From the NCBI GenBank assembly GCA_031553765.1, contig JAVBKY010000002.1, positions 248,001 through 312,000 on the forward strand: DNA of 64,000 nucleotides. The letters are read 5' to 3'. Positions 26,296-34,309 of the stretch are shown here, piece after piece (positions within the stretch are counted from its first letter, which is position 1; every line of letters starts with the position of its first letter). This stretch comes from JAITMY01 sp031553765 (GTDB lineage Bacteria > Bacteroidota > Bacteroidia > Bacteroidales > UBA932). A program made the translations under genes and the position numbers. Under the pieces are notes generated by a model. That model made no database searches. It worked only from the letters and a program-made list of their open reading frames with translations, and was not told the DNA's origin.

Positions 26296-27981
26296 TTATT
26301 TTGAGTACTTTCTTTTTCTCAAAAACACAAACACTACCCCACCTACTGCCAACAAAATAATGGGCGCAACGGTATTCACCACAACCCACATATCATGTTC
26401 ACGCGCCACGCGCGCGCGGTCGAGCAGGCGCAAGGTTACCACCTTGCCTCGTAACGTTATTAGGCCATTATCATCTGTAAGGTAATTAACTACATTTTTC
26501 ACAAAATCCATGTTGCCGTATAGAATTTGTTTGGTATAGCGGTCGTAACCCAAGGGCAAAACGGTTCCATTTGCCATTACATCGTTACGAATTATATCGC
26601 CATCGGCTACCACCACCTGCTCAGCAGTTTTTCCTTTTGCTATAAAATCAAACGGACGACCGTTATTATATGTGGTTAACCCGCGATGCTGAAAAATGGA
26701 GGTAAACTCTCCTTTCAAAAGGACTGCTACAGGCAGAAAACTTTTGTTGTACTGCACGGGGTCAATATCGTCGGTTACCTGCTCCAGCCCCACGTAAAAC
26801 GGAGCGCCCTTTACCAACGAATGCTGTGATGTAGCAAGCAGAATTTGCTTGCTCACACCCTGCGTAGCCAGCGTATCAATGGTGCCGGGAAATTCGGCTT
26901 TTACCACATTCAGGTTACGCGAAATGGGGTTATCGGACGATGCCAACAGCAGCGGATAGTACGTCCACGGAAGTGGAGCAAACTTAGCGGGCATTCCCGC
27001 AGGCGACACATTTACAGGAATAAGCGCACACTGAATATCCTGCACTACGTCGGCATTTACGCGCACACCATAGCTGAACAGCATGTCGCTTAGGTTAACG
27101 TCGTTCATTAAACCAAAAGTCATGTGACCGTTGGCTAAGCTATCTTCATGTACATGCACGGGGTCAATAAACCATGCCACCTTGCCGCCTCGCATTATAA
27201 ACTGGTCAACAACCAGCTTATCGGCTTCGCTCCACGGCTTGGTGGGTTTAGCAACTATAGCCAAATCGAAGTTGGCAAGTGCCGCCACTTCACCGCCCAG
27301 CATTACTCGACCTATCTTGTAGTAGGGTGAAAGTTCGCGAACAACGTCGGCCACTTGCGCCGCATCCAACTCTCCATGTCCGTCAATAAAAGCTATACGC
27401 TTTTGCTCCTTGCGCGACAGGGATTCAATGGCGCTAATTAGCGAATATTCCAGGTTTTGTATGGCATTATTGACATTCTCCTCGGTAGAAACCTGCATAT
27501 TACTCTGCACAAAGTTCACCGCCTGCTGCTTACCGCCCACCGCCACAATGGCTCCGGGGAGTAGATCCATTTGCGTAACACCTCCCTCGGCATTTTTTTC
27601 CTGCATGGTAAAAGGCAAAAGCCCCTTACGCATAAGATCGCGGAATATCTTCTCATGTTCGCTTCTACTCCCCTCGCCTATGGGATTAATAAACTCAAAC
27701 TGCAAGCCTCCGCTTGAATACGATTTCATATCCTCCAGCATATCGCGCACGGCACGCTGAAGGGGGCGCATGCTCACCGGCATTTCACCCTCCAAATACA
27801 CCTTTATGTACACCACCTCCTTTTGCTCCTGCAGCATTTTGCGCGTGGGCTCCGACAGCGTGTAGCGTTTATCGGCAGTGAGGTCAAGGCGCAGGCTAAC
27901 TACATTTGCCAGTAGGCAAACCAGCACCACTACGGTAAGAATGGCGACAAAGGACAGTATGTCTTTTTGTTTAGACTTCAT
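26296..27981 (-). CDS. gldG: GldG-family membrane protein of a gliding-type ABC system
   Basis: A 561-residue protein with an N-terminal membrane helix (about 9-30) and a C-terminal helix (about 532-553) followed by a basic tail (RKRKYSK). The periplasmic body includes DLTADKRYTLSEPTRKML, the typical GldG opening, and RIAFIDGHGELD plus WFIDPVHVHEDS in the middle. GldG is an auxiliary subunit of the GldA/F/G ABC transporter linked to gliding and type IX secretion in Bacteroidota. The usual neighbour gldF is absent: recG is divergent upstream and queE is downstream. The start follows a -7 box (TATCTTTG on the minus strand, 27988-27995) by only about 7 bases, so the mRNA may be leaderless. Confidence 0.88.
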   Translation of the reverse strand: MKSKQKDILSFVAILTVVVLVCLLANVVSLRLDLTADKRYTLSEPTRKMLQEQKEVVYIKVYLEGEMPVSMRPLQRAVRDMLEDMKSYSSGGLQFEFINPIGEGSRSEHEKIFRDLMRKGLLPFTMQEKNAEGGVTQMDLLPGAIVAVGGKQQAVNFVQSNMQVSTEENVNNAIQNLEYSLISAIESLSRKEQKRIAFIDGHGELDAAQVADVVRELSPYYKIGRVMLGGEVAALANFDLAIVAKPTKPWSEADKLVVDQFIMRGGKVAWFIDPVHVHEDSLANGHMTFGLMNDVNLSDMLFSYGVRVNADVVQDIQCALIPVNVSPAGMPAKFAPLPWTYYPLLLASSDNPISRNLNVVKAEFPGTIDTLATQGVSKQILLATSQHSLVKGAPFYVGLEQVTDDIDPVQYNKSFLPVAVLLKGEFTSIFQHRGLTTYNNGRPFDFIAKGKTAEQVVVADGDIIRNDVMANGTVLPLGYDRYTKQILYGNMDFVKNVVNYLTDDNGLITLRGKVVTLRLLDRARVAREHDMWVVVNTVAPIILLAVGGVVFVFLRKRKYSK

Positions 27982-27987
27982 AACTTA

Positions 27988-28024
27988 CAAAGATACGAAA
28001 TTTTAAACCTTTTGAGTAACTTTG
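27988..28024. promoter_or_regulatory. Divergent promoter between gldG and recG, nearly leaderless on both sides
   Basis: TATCTTTG on the minus strand (27988-27995) lies just before the gldG ATG, and TAACTTTG on the plus strand (28017-28024) lies 7 bases before the recG ATG. Both fit the Bacteroidota -7 box. Neither has a clean -33 TTTG. Confidence 0.55.
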
Positions 28025-28031
28025 TCCTGCC

Positions 28032-30134
28032 ATGCAAAATATTTTGGACACCGAAATAAAATTCCTGCCGGGCATTGGCCCCAAGCGCGCGGAGCTGTTA
28101 CTAAAGGAGCTGAACGTTGCTACGTTTGGCGACTTTCTCTATACGTTTCCGTTTCGCTATATTGATAAGACAAAGATTTATACCATTGCCGAAATCAACG
28201 AAGAATTACCCTACATTCAGCTAAAGGGAAAAATTACAGGATTTCGCGAGGTGGCAGCAAGGCAAAAAAGGCTCACCGCTATTTTTACCGATGGCACAGG
28301 AAGCATAGAGTTGGTATGGTTTAAAGGCATTTCCTATGTTCAAAAAAACTTACGCGTGGGCGAACCCTACACCATTTTTGGAAAACCTACAGCGTTCAAC
28401 GGCAAGTTCAACATTGTTCACCCCGAGATAGAGAGTTCGCTCAAAGAGGAAGGAAAAATCACCTCGAACATACAGGCGGTGTACAGCAGCACCGAGCGCC
28501 TACGCGATAACGGTCTTGGACCGCGCGCTTTCAACCGCTACCAAAGCATACTGTTGGGCATGGCGCTGAACAAAATTGAGGAAACGCTACCCGAATATAT
28601 TCGCTCTGCCAGCAAACTGATTTCGCTACGCGAGGCACTACTTAACATTCATTTTCCGCAAACACCCGAGCTGCTGAAAAAGGCGCAGGACAGGCTGAAG
28701 TTTGAGGAGCTGTTTTACATTGAGATAAGCATTTTGCGGCAACGCTCAACGCGACGTAAGGCCAACAACGGATTTCCATTTTCAAAAGTTGGCGATTTAT
28801 TCAACTCTTTTTACAAAAACAACCTACCGTTCGAGTTGACCAACGCTCAAAAGCGCGTTATCCGCGAAATTCGCACCGATACTGGTTCTGGCAAGCAAAT
28901 GAACCGCCTGCTGCAGGGCGATGTAGGCAGCGGAAAAACCATGGTGGCGTTGATGTGCGCGCTGATTGCCGCCGACAACGGCTTTCAGTCGTGCATTATG
29001 GCTCCCACCGAAATTTTGGCTACGCAGCACTTCAAAAGCATTACCGAGATGCTTCACGGTCTGCCCGTAAATGTGGCATTACTTACAGGTTCCACAAAAA
29101 AATCGGAACGCGCGGAGCTGTTTGAAAAATTGCTCAACGGCGAAATTCACATACTCATAGGCACACATGCGCTGATTGAGGATACAGTGCAATTTAAAAA
29201 CTTGGGGCTGGTTGTAATTGACGAGCAGCACCGCTTTGGCGTTGCCCAGCGTGGCAAGATGTGGGAGAAAAGTGACCACCCACCGCACATACTGGTTATG
29301 ACCGCAACACCCATTCCGCGCACGCTGGCCATGACGCTGTACGGCGACTTGGACGTATCGGTAATTGACGAGCTGCCGCCCGGACGTAAGCCCATAAAAA
29401 CGGTGCACTACCTCGACAGCAAGCGCGACTACGTATTCGATTTTCTGCGTGAGCAAATAAAAGCGGGACGGCAGGTATATGTGGTGTACCCACTCATAAA
29501 GGAGTCCGAAAAAATGGACTACAAAAACCTTGAGGAGGGCTGGGAAATGATTACGTTCAACTTCCCCGAACCTAAATATAAGGCGTGCATGGTGCATGGC
29601 AAACTCAAAAATGACGAGAAGGATAAGGCCATGCAGGAGTTTGTGCGTGGCGAAGCCAATATAATGGTAGCAACATCGGTAATTGAGGTGGGCGTGAACG
29701 TGCCCAACGCCAGCGTAATGGTGATTGAAAGTGCCGAGCGCTTTGGGCTGGCACAGTTGCACCAGCTGCGCGGGCGCGTGGGACGTGGCGCGGAACAATC
29801 ATTTTGCATACTCATGAGTGGCGTGAAGTTGAGCAGCGATAGCCGCCACCGCCTGAATATGATGTGCAGCACCAACGACGGATTTGAGATTGCCGAAGCC
29901 GACCTTAAGCTACGTGGCCCCGGTGATTTGGAGGGTACCATGCAAAGCGGCATGGCATTTGACCTACACATATCGAACCTTGGTAAAGATGGGAAAATAC
30001 TGGAGTACGCGCGCAAAGTAGCCGAAGGTATTTTGGATGAAGACCCGCTACTAAGCGATAGCAGAAACGCACTGCTGCTGCAAACGCTCAAAAAGAGCAA
30101 GCAAAGTGCGAAAGATTACAGCGTGATAAGTTAA
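28032..30134 (+). CDS. recG: ATP-dependent DNA helicase RecG
   Basis: A 700-residue superfamily-2 helicase that remodels stalled replication forks and branched DNA. The N-terminus has the helix-hairpin-helix-like start (LPGIGPKRAELLLKEL) and the OB-type wedge domain (IQLKGKITGFREVA, GTGSIELVWFKG). Helicase motifs follow: Walker A LLQGDVGSGKTMVAL, the DEQH box VVIDEQHRFGVAQR, VMTATPIPRTLAMTLYGD, VYPLIKESE, VATSVIEVGVNVPNASVMVIE and QLRGRVGRG. The C-terminus (LKLRGPGDLEGTMQSG) is typical RecG. Length is normal, and nothing suggests damage. Confidence 0.98.
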   Translation: MQNILDTEIKFLPGIGPKRAELLLKELNVATFGDFLYTFPFRYIDKTKIYTIAEINEELPYIQLKGKITGFREVAARQKRLTAIFTDGTGSIELVWFKGISYVQKNLRVGEPYTIFGKPTAFNGKFNIVHPEIESSLKEEGKITSNIQAVYSSTERLRDNGLGPRAFNRYQSILLGMALNKIEETLPEYIRSASKLISLREALLNIHFPQTPELLKKAQDRLKFEELFYIEISILRQRSTRRKANNGFPFSKVGDLFNSFYKNNLPFELTNAQKRVIREIRTDTGSGKQMNRLLQGDVGSGKTMVALMCALIAADNGFQSCIMAPTEILATQHFKSITEMLHGLPVNVALLTGSTKKSERAELFEKLLNGEIHILIGTHALIEDTVQFKNLGLVVIDEQHRFGVAQRGKMWEKSDHPPHILVMTATPIPRTLAMTLYGDLDVSVIDELPPGRKPIKTVHYLDSKRDYVFDFLREQIKAGRQVYVVYPLIKESEKMDYKNLEEGWEMITFNFPEPKYKACMVHGKLKNDEKDKAMQEFVRGEANIMVATSVIEVGVNVPNASVMVIESAERFGLAQLHQLRGRVGRGAEQSFCILMSGVKLSSDSRHRLNMMCSTNDGFEIAEADLKLRGPGDLEGTMQSGMAFDLHISNLGKDGKILEYARKVAEGILDEDPLLSDSRNALLLQTLKKSKQSAKDYSVIS

Positions 30135-30135
30135 C

Positions 30136-30285
30136 ACCTCTCCCCTAACCCCTCTCCACAGGAGAGGGAATCTGCCTACAGGAATAGGCAATGAGCACAA
30201 GGGCGCATGCGGGAGGAGAGTCCCTCTCCTGCGGAGAGGGAACCGTAGCGAAGCGGAGTTCGACGGAGTCATTTAGGGGGAGGTC
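30136..30285. repeat. 150-bp intergenic repeat with terminal inverted repeats (CCTCTCC family)
   Basis: The left end starts ACCTCTCCCCTAACCCCTCT and the right end is ATTTAGGGGGAGGT, its near reverse complement. Inside are hairpins of CTCTCC-AGGAGAGG type (30149-30169 and 30231-30241) and a GCCTACAGGAATAGGC inner palindrome. A partial relative is at 43660-43709. It fills the gap between recG and the DUF3108 gene. Confidence 0.7.
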
Positions 30286-30295
30286 TAAAAAAAAT

Positions 30296-31126
30296 ATGAA
30301 TAAACGATTAACCTTAATATACATTCTGCTGCTACCCGCCCTTGCTTTTGCGCAAGGCGAATGTTTGCTTTTTGACATGAGTAAGCGCGAACCCGTTTTT
30401 CAAACAAGCGAAAAGGTTACCTACACCCTCAGCTACACGTGGGGTGTATGGATTAATGTAGGTGAAGTAGAGTTTCTCACTACCCTAAAAGAGGACACAA
30501 AAAACCCGTACTACCACATTGAGGTCAACGGTAGCAGCTACCCATTTTTTGATGCATTTTTCAAAGTGCGCGATTACTTCTCCACTAAGATAGACGCCAA
30601 AACACTCCAGCCTTTTTACATGCAGCGCACCATCGACGAGGGCGGGTATCGCCGCAACAGCACAGGCCATTACAACTGGAAAGATACGGTGCTATACACC
30701 TCCACGCAGCGCATAGACAAACCTCGGCCTGTTGAGCTCGACACGCTCCCGCTAACCCCATGTACATTTGACGTTGTATCGTTATTTTACTACTATCGCA
30801 ACTGCGACTTTTCTAAAATGAAAATCAACAACACCTACAGCATACAGCTGGCTATGGACGACAAGGTGTACAACATCAACTACAAGTACTACGGCAAAGA
30901 AGAAGTAAAGGTTAAGGGAGTAGGAAAATTCAACGCGCTAAAATTCTCAGGAAGCCTTATAGCGGGAAGTGTTTTCACAGGAAAGGAGCAGGTATTCTTC
31001 TGGGTAACCGATGATGAAAATCGAGTACCTATATACATTGAAGCTCCGGTAAAAGTAGGGAGCATCCGCGCACGCATAAAAAATTGGGAGCACCTGAAAT
31101 TCCCTCTAAAAAGCAAAGTACAATAA
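30296..31126 (+). CDS. DUF3108 exported protein
   Basis: From ATG 30296 the product has 276 residues; an upstream in-frame start at 30191 lies in the repeat and is rejected. A signal peptide spans residues 1-19 (MNKRLTLIYILLLPALAFA). The body fits the DUF3108 pattern: FQTSEKVTYTLSYTWGVWINVGEVEF, FKVRDYFSTKID, QRTIDEGGYRRNSTGHYNW, DVVSLFYYYRN and a late KVKGVGKFNALKFSG stretch. Such proteins are periplasmic or outer-membrane associated and beta-rich, of unknown function. It stands alone between a repeat and the rseC promoter. Confidence 0.85.
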   Translation: MNKRLTLIYILLLPALAFAQGECLLFDMSKREPVFQTSEKVTYTLSYTWGVWINVGEVEFLTTLKEDTKNPYYHIEVNGSSYPFFDAFFKVRDYFSTKIDAKTLQPFYMQRTIDEGGYRRNSTGHYNWKDTVLYTSTQRIDKPRPVELDTLPLTPCTFDVVSLFYYYRNCDFSKMKINNTYSIQLAMDDKVYNINYKYYGKEEVKVKGVGKFNALKFSGSLIAGSVFTGKEQVFFWVTDDENRVPIYIEAPVKVGSIRARIKNWEHLKFPLKSKVQ

Positions 31127-31151
31127 TAACCAAATCATTACAGAAACTTTA

Positions 31152-31182
31152 TTTGTCAAAGTATTTTTAATGATTACCTTTG
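31152..31182 (+). promoter_or_regulatory. Consensus Bacteroidota promoter for rseC-rnfB
   Basis: TTTG at 31152-31155 and TACCTTTG at 31175-31182 are separated by 19 bases, an exact fit to the TTTG-N19-TAnnTTTG consensus. The expected start of transcription is around 31189, giving a leader of about 24 bases before the ATG at 31213. Confidence 0.85.
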
Positions 31183-31212
31183 TATAGGAGAACGATTTTT
31201 AACAAAAGGGTC

Positions 31213-31641
31213 ATGGCAAAAACAATTTCACATCCAGGCATAGTCGAGAGCATTGATGCTAACGGCGTGCTGGTGCGTATTGAAAGCATGTCGGCGTGCG
31301 GCATATGCCATGCAAAATCGGCCTGCTCCATGGCTGACATGCAGGAAAAAATAATTCAAGTACATCCCGAGTTACAGCAGTTTGAGGTAGGCGAACCCGT
31401 CAACGTAGTAATGAAGCAATCGCTCGGCAGGAGAGCCGTTATGTTGGCCTATATATTACCTTTAATTGTACTGGTGGCAAGCTTACTTATACTATTCTCA
31501 GCAGGATTGCCCGAGGGCGCGGCCGGCCTGCTTTCGCTAGGCATACTCGCGCTGTACTACCTTGCCCTATATCTTTTCCGCAACAAGCTAGACAAGGAGT
31601 TCAACTTCGAACTTGAGAAACACCCCGACACACTAAATTAA
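31213..31641 (+). CDS. RseC/MucC-family membrane protein
   Basis: A 142-residue protein from ATG 31213; an upstream in-frame TTG at 31180 overlaps the promoter and is rejected. The N-terminal domain has a cysteine set C29, C32 and C38 (ACGICHAKSAC), followed by two membrane helices around 80-102 and 105-124. The family covers RseC, a regulator of SoxR reduction and envelope stress. In Bacteroidota it is the usual first gene of the rnf operon, and here rnfB follows 14 bases later. Confidence 0.88.
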   Translation: MAKTISHPGIVESIDANGVLVRIESMSACGICHAKSACSMADMQEKIIQVHPELQQFEVGEPVNVVMKQSLGRRAVMLAYILPLIVLVASLLILFSAGLPEGAAGLLSLGILALYYLALYLFRNKLDKEFNFELEKHPDTLN

Positions 31642-31655
31642 ATTCCCGGAAATTC

Positions 31656-32516
31656 ATGAGTTCAGCCATTGTTATTACGATCGCAACGCTTACCATTCTT
31701 GGCGTACTGCTTGCTGTGGTGTTGTATTTGGTTGCCCAAAAATTCAAAGTTATTGAAGACCCCCGCATTGACGATGTAGAAGCCGCCCTACCCGGTGCCA
31801 ACTGCGGAGGCTGCGGTTATGCAGGCTGTCGCGCATTTGCTACAGCATCGGTTACAGCTGAAGATTTATCATTGCTGTACTGTCCTGTGGGTGGCAACAA
31901 CTGCATGGCTAACGTGGCAAAAATATTAGGAAAGGCTGTCGCCGAAAAAGAACCTCAAGTTGCGGTAGTGCGCTGCAACGGGACTCCCGAGCATCGTCCA
32001 CGCATCAACCAATACGAAGGCGCTTCATCATGCGCTATTGCTGCCTCACTTTACACCGGAGATACAGGTTGCTCATACGGTTGCTTGGGTAAAGGCGATT
32101 GCGTGCTATCCTGCAAGTTTGACGCGCTGTACATGGATGAGAAAACGGGATTGCCCGTAGTTGACGAAGAAAAATGTACCGCCTGCGGAGCCTGCGTTAA
32201 AGCATGCCCGAAGGTAATTATTGAGCTGCGCAAAAAAGGCCCGAAGGGCAAGCGCATATTTGTATCGTGCATAAATAAGGATAAAGGCGGCATAGCAAAA
32301 AAGGCTTGCGCCGTAGCCTGCACAGGTTGCACCAAGTGCCAAAAAGTTTGCGCTTACGATGCTATTACTATTGAAAATAACCTTGCCTACATTGATTGGC
32401 AAAAGTGTAAGTTATGCCGCAAGTGTCCGAGCGAATGCCCGACCAATGCTATTTGGGAAGTAGCATTCCCTCCAAAGCCCGTAAACAAGGAGGAGGCAGC
32501 TAAAATCGAAGCATAG
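31656..32516 (+). CDS. rnfB: RnfB-type Fe-S subunit of the Rnf electron transport complex
   Basis: The 286-residue protein has an N-terminal membrane helix (about 4-27) and the 4Fe-4S set C50, C53, C58 and C76 (NCGGCGYAGC...LLYCPVGG). A middle domain and ferredoxin-like clusters follow (CTACGACVKACPK, CTGCTKCQKVC, CKLCRKCPSECPTNAI). Rnf couples ferredoxin oxidation to NAD reduction and ion pumping. It follows rseC closely, but no rnfC, rnfD, rnfG, rnfE or rnfA follows: a terminator and then panB do. Confidence 0.92.
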   Translation: MSSAIVITIATLTILGVLLAVVLYLVAQKFKVIEDPRIDDVEAALPGANCGGCGYAGCRAFATASVTAEDLSLLYCPVGGNNCMANVAKILGKAVAEKEPQVAVVRCNGTPEHRPRINQYEGASSCAIAASLYTGDTGCSYGCLGKGDCVLSCKFDALYMDEKTGLPVVDEEKCTACGACVKACPKVIIELRKKGPKGKRIFVSCINKDKGGIAKKACAVACTGCTKCQKVCAYDAITIENNLAYIDWQKCKLCRKCPSECPTNAIWEVAFPPKPVNKEEAAKIEA

Positions 32517-32525
32517 CAACAAGAG

Positions 32526-32560
32526 TTGAGCGAAATTTGCAGTTTCGCTCTCTTTATTTA
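32526..32560 (+). terminator. Terminator after rnfB
   Basis: Arms GAGCGAAA (32528-32535) and TTTCGCTC (32543-32550) form a perfect hairpin with a 7-base loop, followed by a T-rich tail. It closes the rseC-rnfB unit before panB. Confidence 0.8.
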
Positions 32561-32601
32561 CACCCTTTTATAGTAAAACTTAACTTCAAAAATTCAATAA
32601 A

Positions 32602-33417
32602 ATGTCAGTAGAAGGAAAAGACCGCATAATTACCACGCAACGCCTGCTTGAGAAAAAGCAACGTGGTGAAAAAATAGCCATGATTACTACCTACGATTAC
32701 ACCATGGGACGCATTGTGGATTCAGTAGGCATGGACGTAGTGCTGGTAGGTGATTCGGCTGCCAACGTAATGGCGGGACACGACACGACGCTCCCCATTA
32801 CGCTTGACCAAATGATTTACCACGCCCAATCGGTAGTGCGCGCTGTAAAAAAAGCCATGGTGGTAGTTGACCTGCCCTTCGGTTCGTATCAAGGAAACTC
32901 AAAGGAAGCACTTCACTCAGCCATTCGCATAATGAAGGAAAGCGGTGCTGATGCCGTAAAAATGGAGGGTGGCGCTGAAATTATAGAGTCGGTACAACGT
33001 ATACTCTGCGCCGGAATTCCTGTAATGGGACACCTTGGATTAACTCCCCAAGCCATTAATAAATTCGGCACCTACACCGTGCGTGCTAAGGAAGCAGAGG
33101 AAGCAGAAAAATTAGTGCAAGATGCCCACCTGCTTGAAGAAACAGGATGCTTTGCCATTGTGCTCGAAAAGATTCCTGCCTCACTTGGTAAGCGTGTAGC
33201 AAGCGAGTTGAAGATTCCGTTGATAGGTATTGGTGCCGGCAATGGCGTAGATGGCCAGGTGCTGGTAATGCACGATATGCTGGGCTTGTCAAAAGACTTC
33301 TCGCCCCGCTTTCTGCGTCGCTACGCAAGCCTGTACGATGTAGCTAAGCAAGCTTTTGAGCACTATGTGGACGATGTGAAAAGCGGCGATTTTCCCAACG
33401 AGAAAGAACAGTACTAA
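32602..33417 (+). CDS. panB: 3-methyl-2-oxobutanoate hydroxymethyltransferase PanB
   Basis: The first committed enzyme of pantothenate (coenzyme A) synthesis, transferring a hydroxymethyl group from methylene-tetrahydrofolate to ketoisovalerate. At 271 residues it is full length. The metal- and substrate-binding motifs are present: MITTYDYTMGRIVDSVGMDVVLVGDS, YHAQSVVRAVKKAMVVVDLPFGSYQ, DAVKMEGG, AGIPVMGHLGLTPQ and IPLIGIGAGNGVDGQVLVMHDMLGL. It has its own leader after the rnfB terminator and is followed by a palindromic repeat rather than panC. Confidence 0.97.
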   Translation: MSVEGKDRIITTQRLLEKKQRGEKIAMITTYDYTMGRIVDSVGMDVVLVGDSAANVMAGHDTTLPITLDQMIYHAQSVVRAVKKAMVVVDLPFGSYQGNSKEALHSAIRIMKESGADAVKMEGGAEIIESVQRILCAGIPVMGHLGLTPQAINKFGTYTVRAKEAEEAEKLVQDAHLLEETGCFAIVLEKIPASLGKRVASELKIPLIGIGAGNGVDGQVLVMHDMLGLSKDFSPRFLRRYASLYDVAKQAFEHYVDDVKSGDFPNEKEQY

Positions 33418-33421
33418 AAAT

Positions 33422-33540
33422 AGATAAACGCTCTACGAACGATAAAGGGATAAAACCTCGCTTCGCTCGTGATAAATTTATCACTTTTATCTTTTTATCC
33501 TTTTATCGTCCCGCTTAGGCGGGGCATTTATCTTTTTTCT
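33422..33540. repeat. GATAAA/GTCCCGCTT palindromic repeat, long form
   Basis: Runs of GATAAAGGGATAAAA on the left face ATCTTTTTATCCTTTTATC on the right, with a GTCCCGCTTAGGCGGGG-type hairpin at the right end. Further copies are at 38814-38867, 40683-40745 and 45325-45380. It directly abuts the start of the pseudouridine synthase. Confidence 0.7.
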
Positions 33541-34212
33541 TTGAGCCCTGAAATATTATACGAAGACAACCACATCATTGCCATCAACAAGCGAGTTGGT
33601 GAGTTGGTGCAAGTGGACAAGGACTGCAACGAGTCGTTGGAGGTAAGCATAAAGCAGCTGATAAAGGTGCGCGACAGCAAACCTTTTGACGTGTACCTTG
33701 GCGTACCCCACCGTTTGGATAGGCCTGTGAGCGGCGTGGTTATTTTTGCCAAAACAAGCAAGGCGCTTACCCGCCTCAACGAGATGTTTAAGCAAGGTGA
33801 AGTACATAAGACTTATCACGCTATTGTAAAAAATCATCCTCCAAAAGATGAGGAATTGCTGACACACTACCTTGTGCGCAACGAAAAGCAAAACAAATCA
33901 TACGCGCACATTAAGCCTGTGCCCAACGCCAAAGAATCACGCCTGCGCTACAAGCTGATTGGCGCCAGCAATACCTATTTTTTACTTGAAGTAGAATTAC
34001 TCACAGGGCGGCACCACCAAATACGTTGCCAGCTGAGTAAAATAGGGTGTCCTATAAAAGGTGATTTGAAGTACGGATTTGCCCGCTCCAACCCCAATGG
34101 CGGCATATCCCTACATGCCCGCAGTGCAGAATTTATTCACCCGGTGAGTAAAGAAAAGATTGAGATTACAGCTCCGTATCCAGGTGGAGATATTTGGGGA
34201 GTATTTGCGTAA
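33541..34212 (+). CDS. RluA-family pseudouridine synthase, short form
   Basis: I set the start at TTG 33541, giving 223 residues. The upstream in-frame stretch is encoded by a palindromic repeat and does not look like protein. No in-frame ATG is close by, so this is a probable non-ATG start. The catalytic motif HRLDRPVSG holds the nucleophilic Asp in the usual HRLD site. Also visible are LEVELLTGRHHQIRCQL and ISLHARSAEFIHPVS. It lacks an N-terminal S4 RNA-binding domain, and RluA enzymes of this size modify rRNA or tRNA. The exact uridine target is unknown. Confidence 0.85.
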   Translation: MSPEILYEDNHIIAINKRVGELVQVDKDCNESLEVSIKQLIKVRDSKPFDVYLGVPHRLDRPVSGVVIFAKTSKALTRLNEMFKQGEVHKTYHAIVKNHPPKDEELLTHYLVRNEKQNKSYAHIKPVPNAKESRLRYKLIGASNTYFLLEVELLTGRHHQIRCQLSKIGCPIKGDLKYGFARSNPNGGISLHARSAEFIHPVSKEKIEITAPYPGGDIWGVFA

Positions 34213-34228
34213 TACCTACCCCGCCACA

Positions 34229-34282
34229 CCCCTTCGACAGGCCTGCCCGACTACATCATTCAGGCGGGCTCAGGATGACAAC
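34229..34282. repeat. CTTCGACAGG repeat split by a 27-bp hairpin-like insertion
   Basis: The ends, CTTCGACAGG at 34232-34241 and CTCAGGATGACAAC at 34269-34282, match the uninterrupted copy at 25588-25615. Between them is a 27-base insert (34242-34268) whose ends, CCTGCC and GGCGGG, are near-complementary. Confidence 0.6.
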
Positions 34283-34309
34283 GCACAAACTACCACCACT
34301 GATAACTGG

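Noticed and set aside
29079..29798. Minus-strand 239-codon open frame within recG
   Set aside because: Antisense to intact helicase motifs of RecG, with no recognisable domain.
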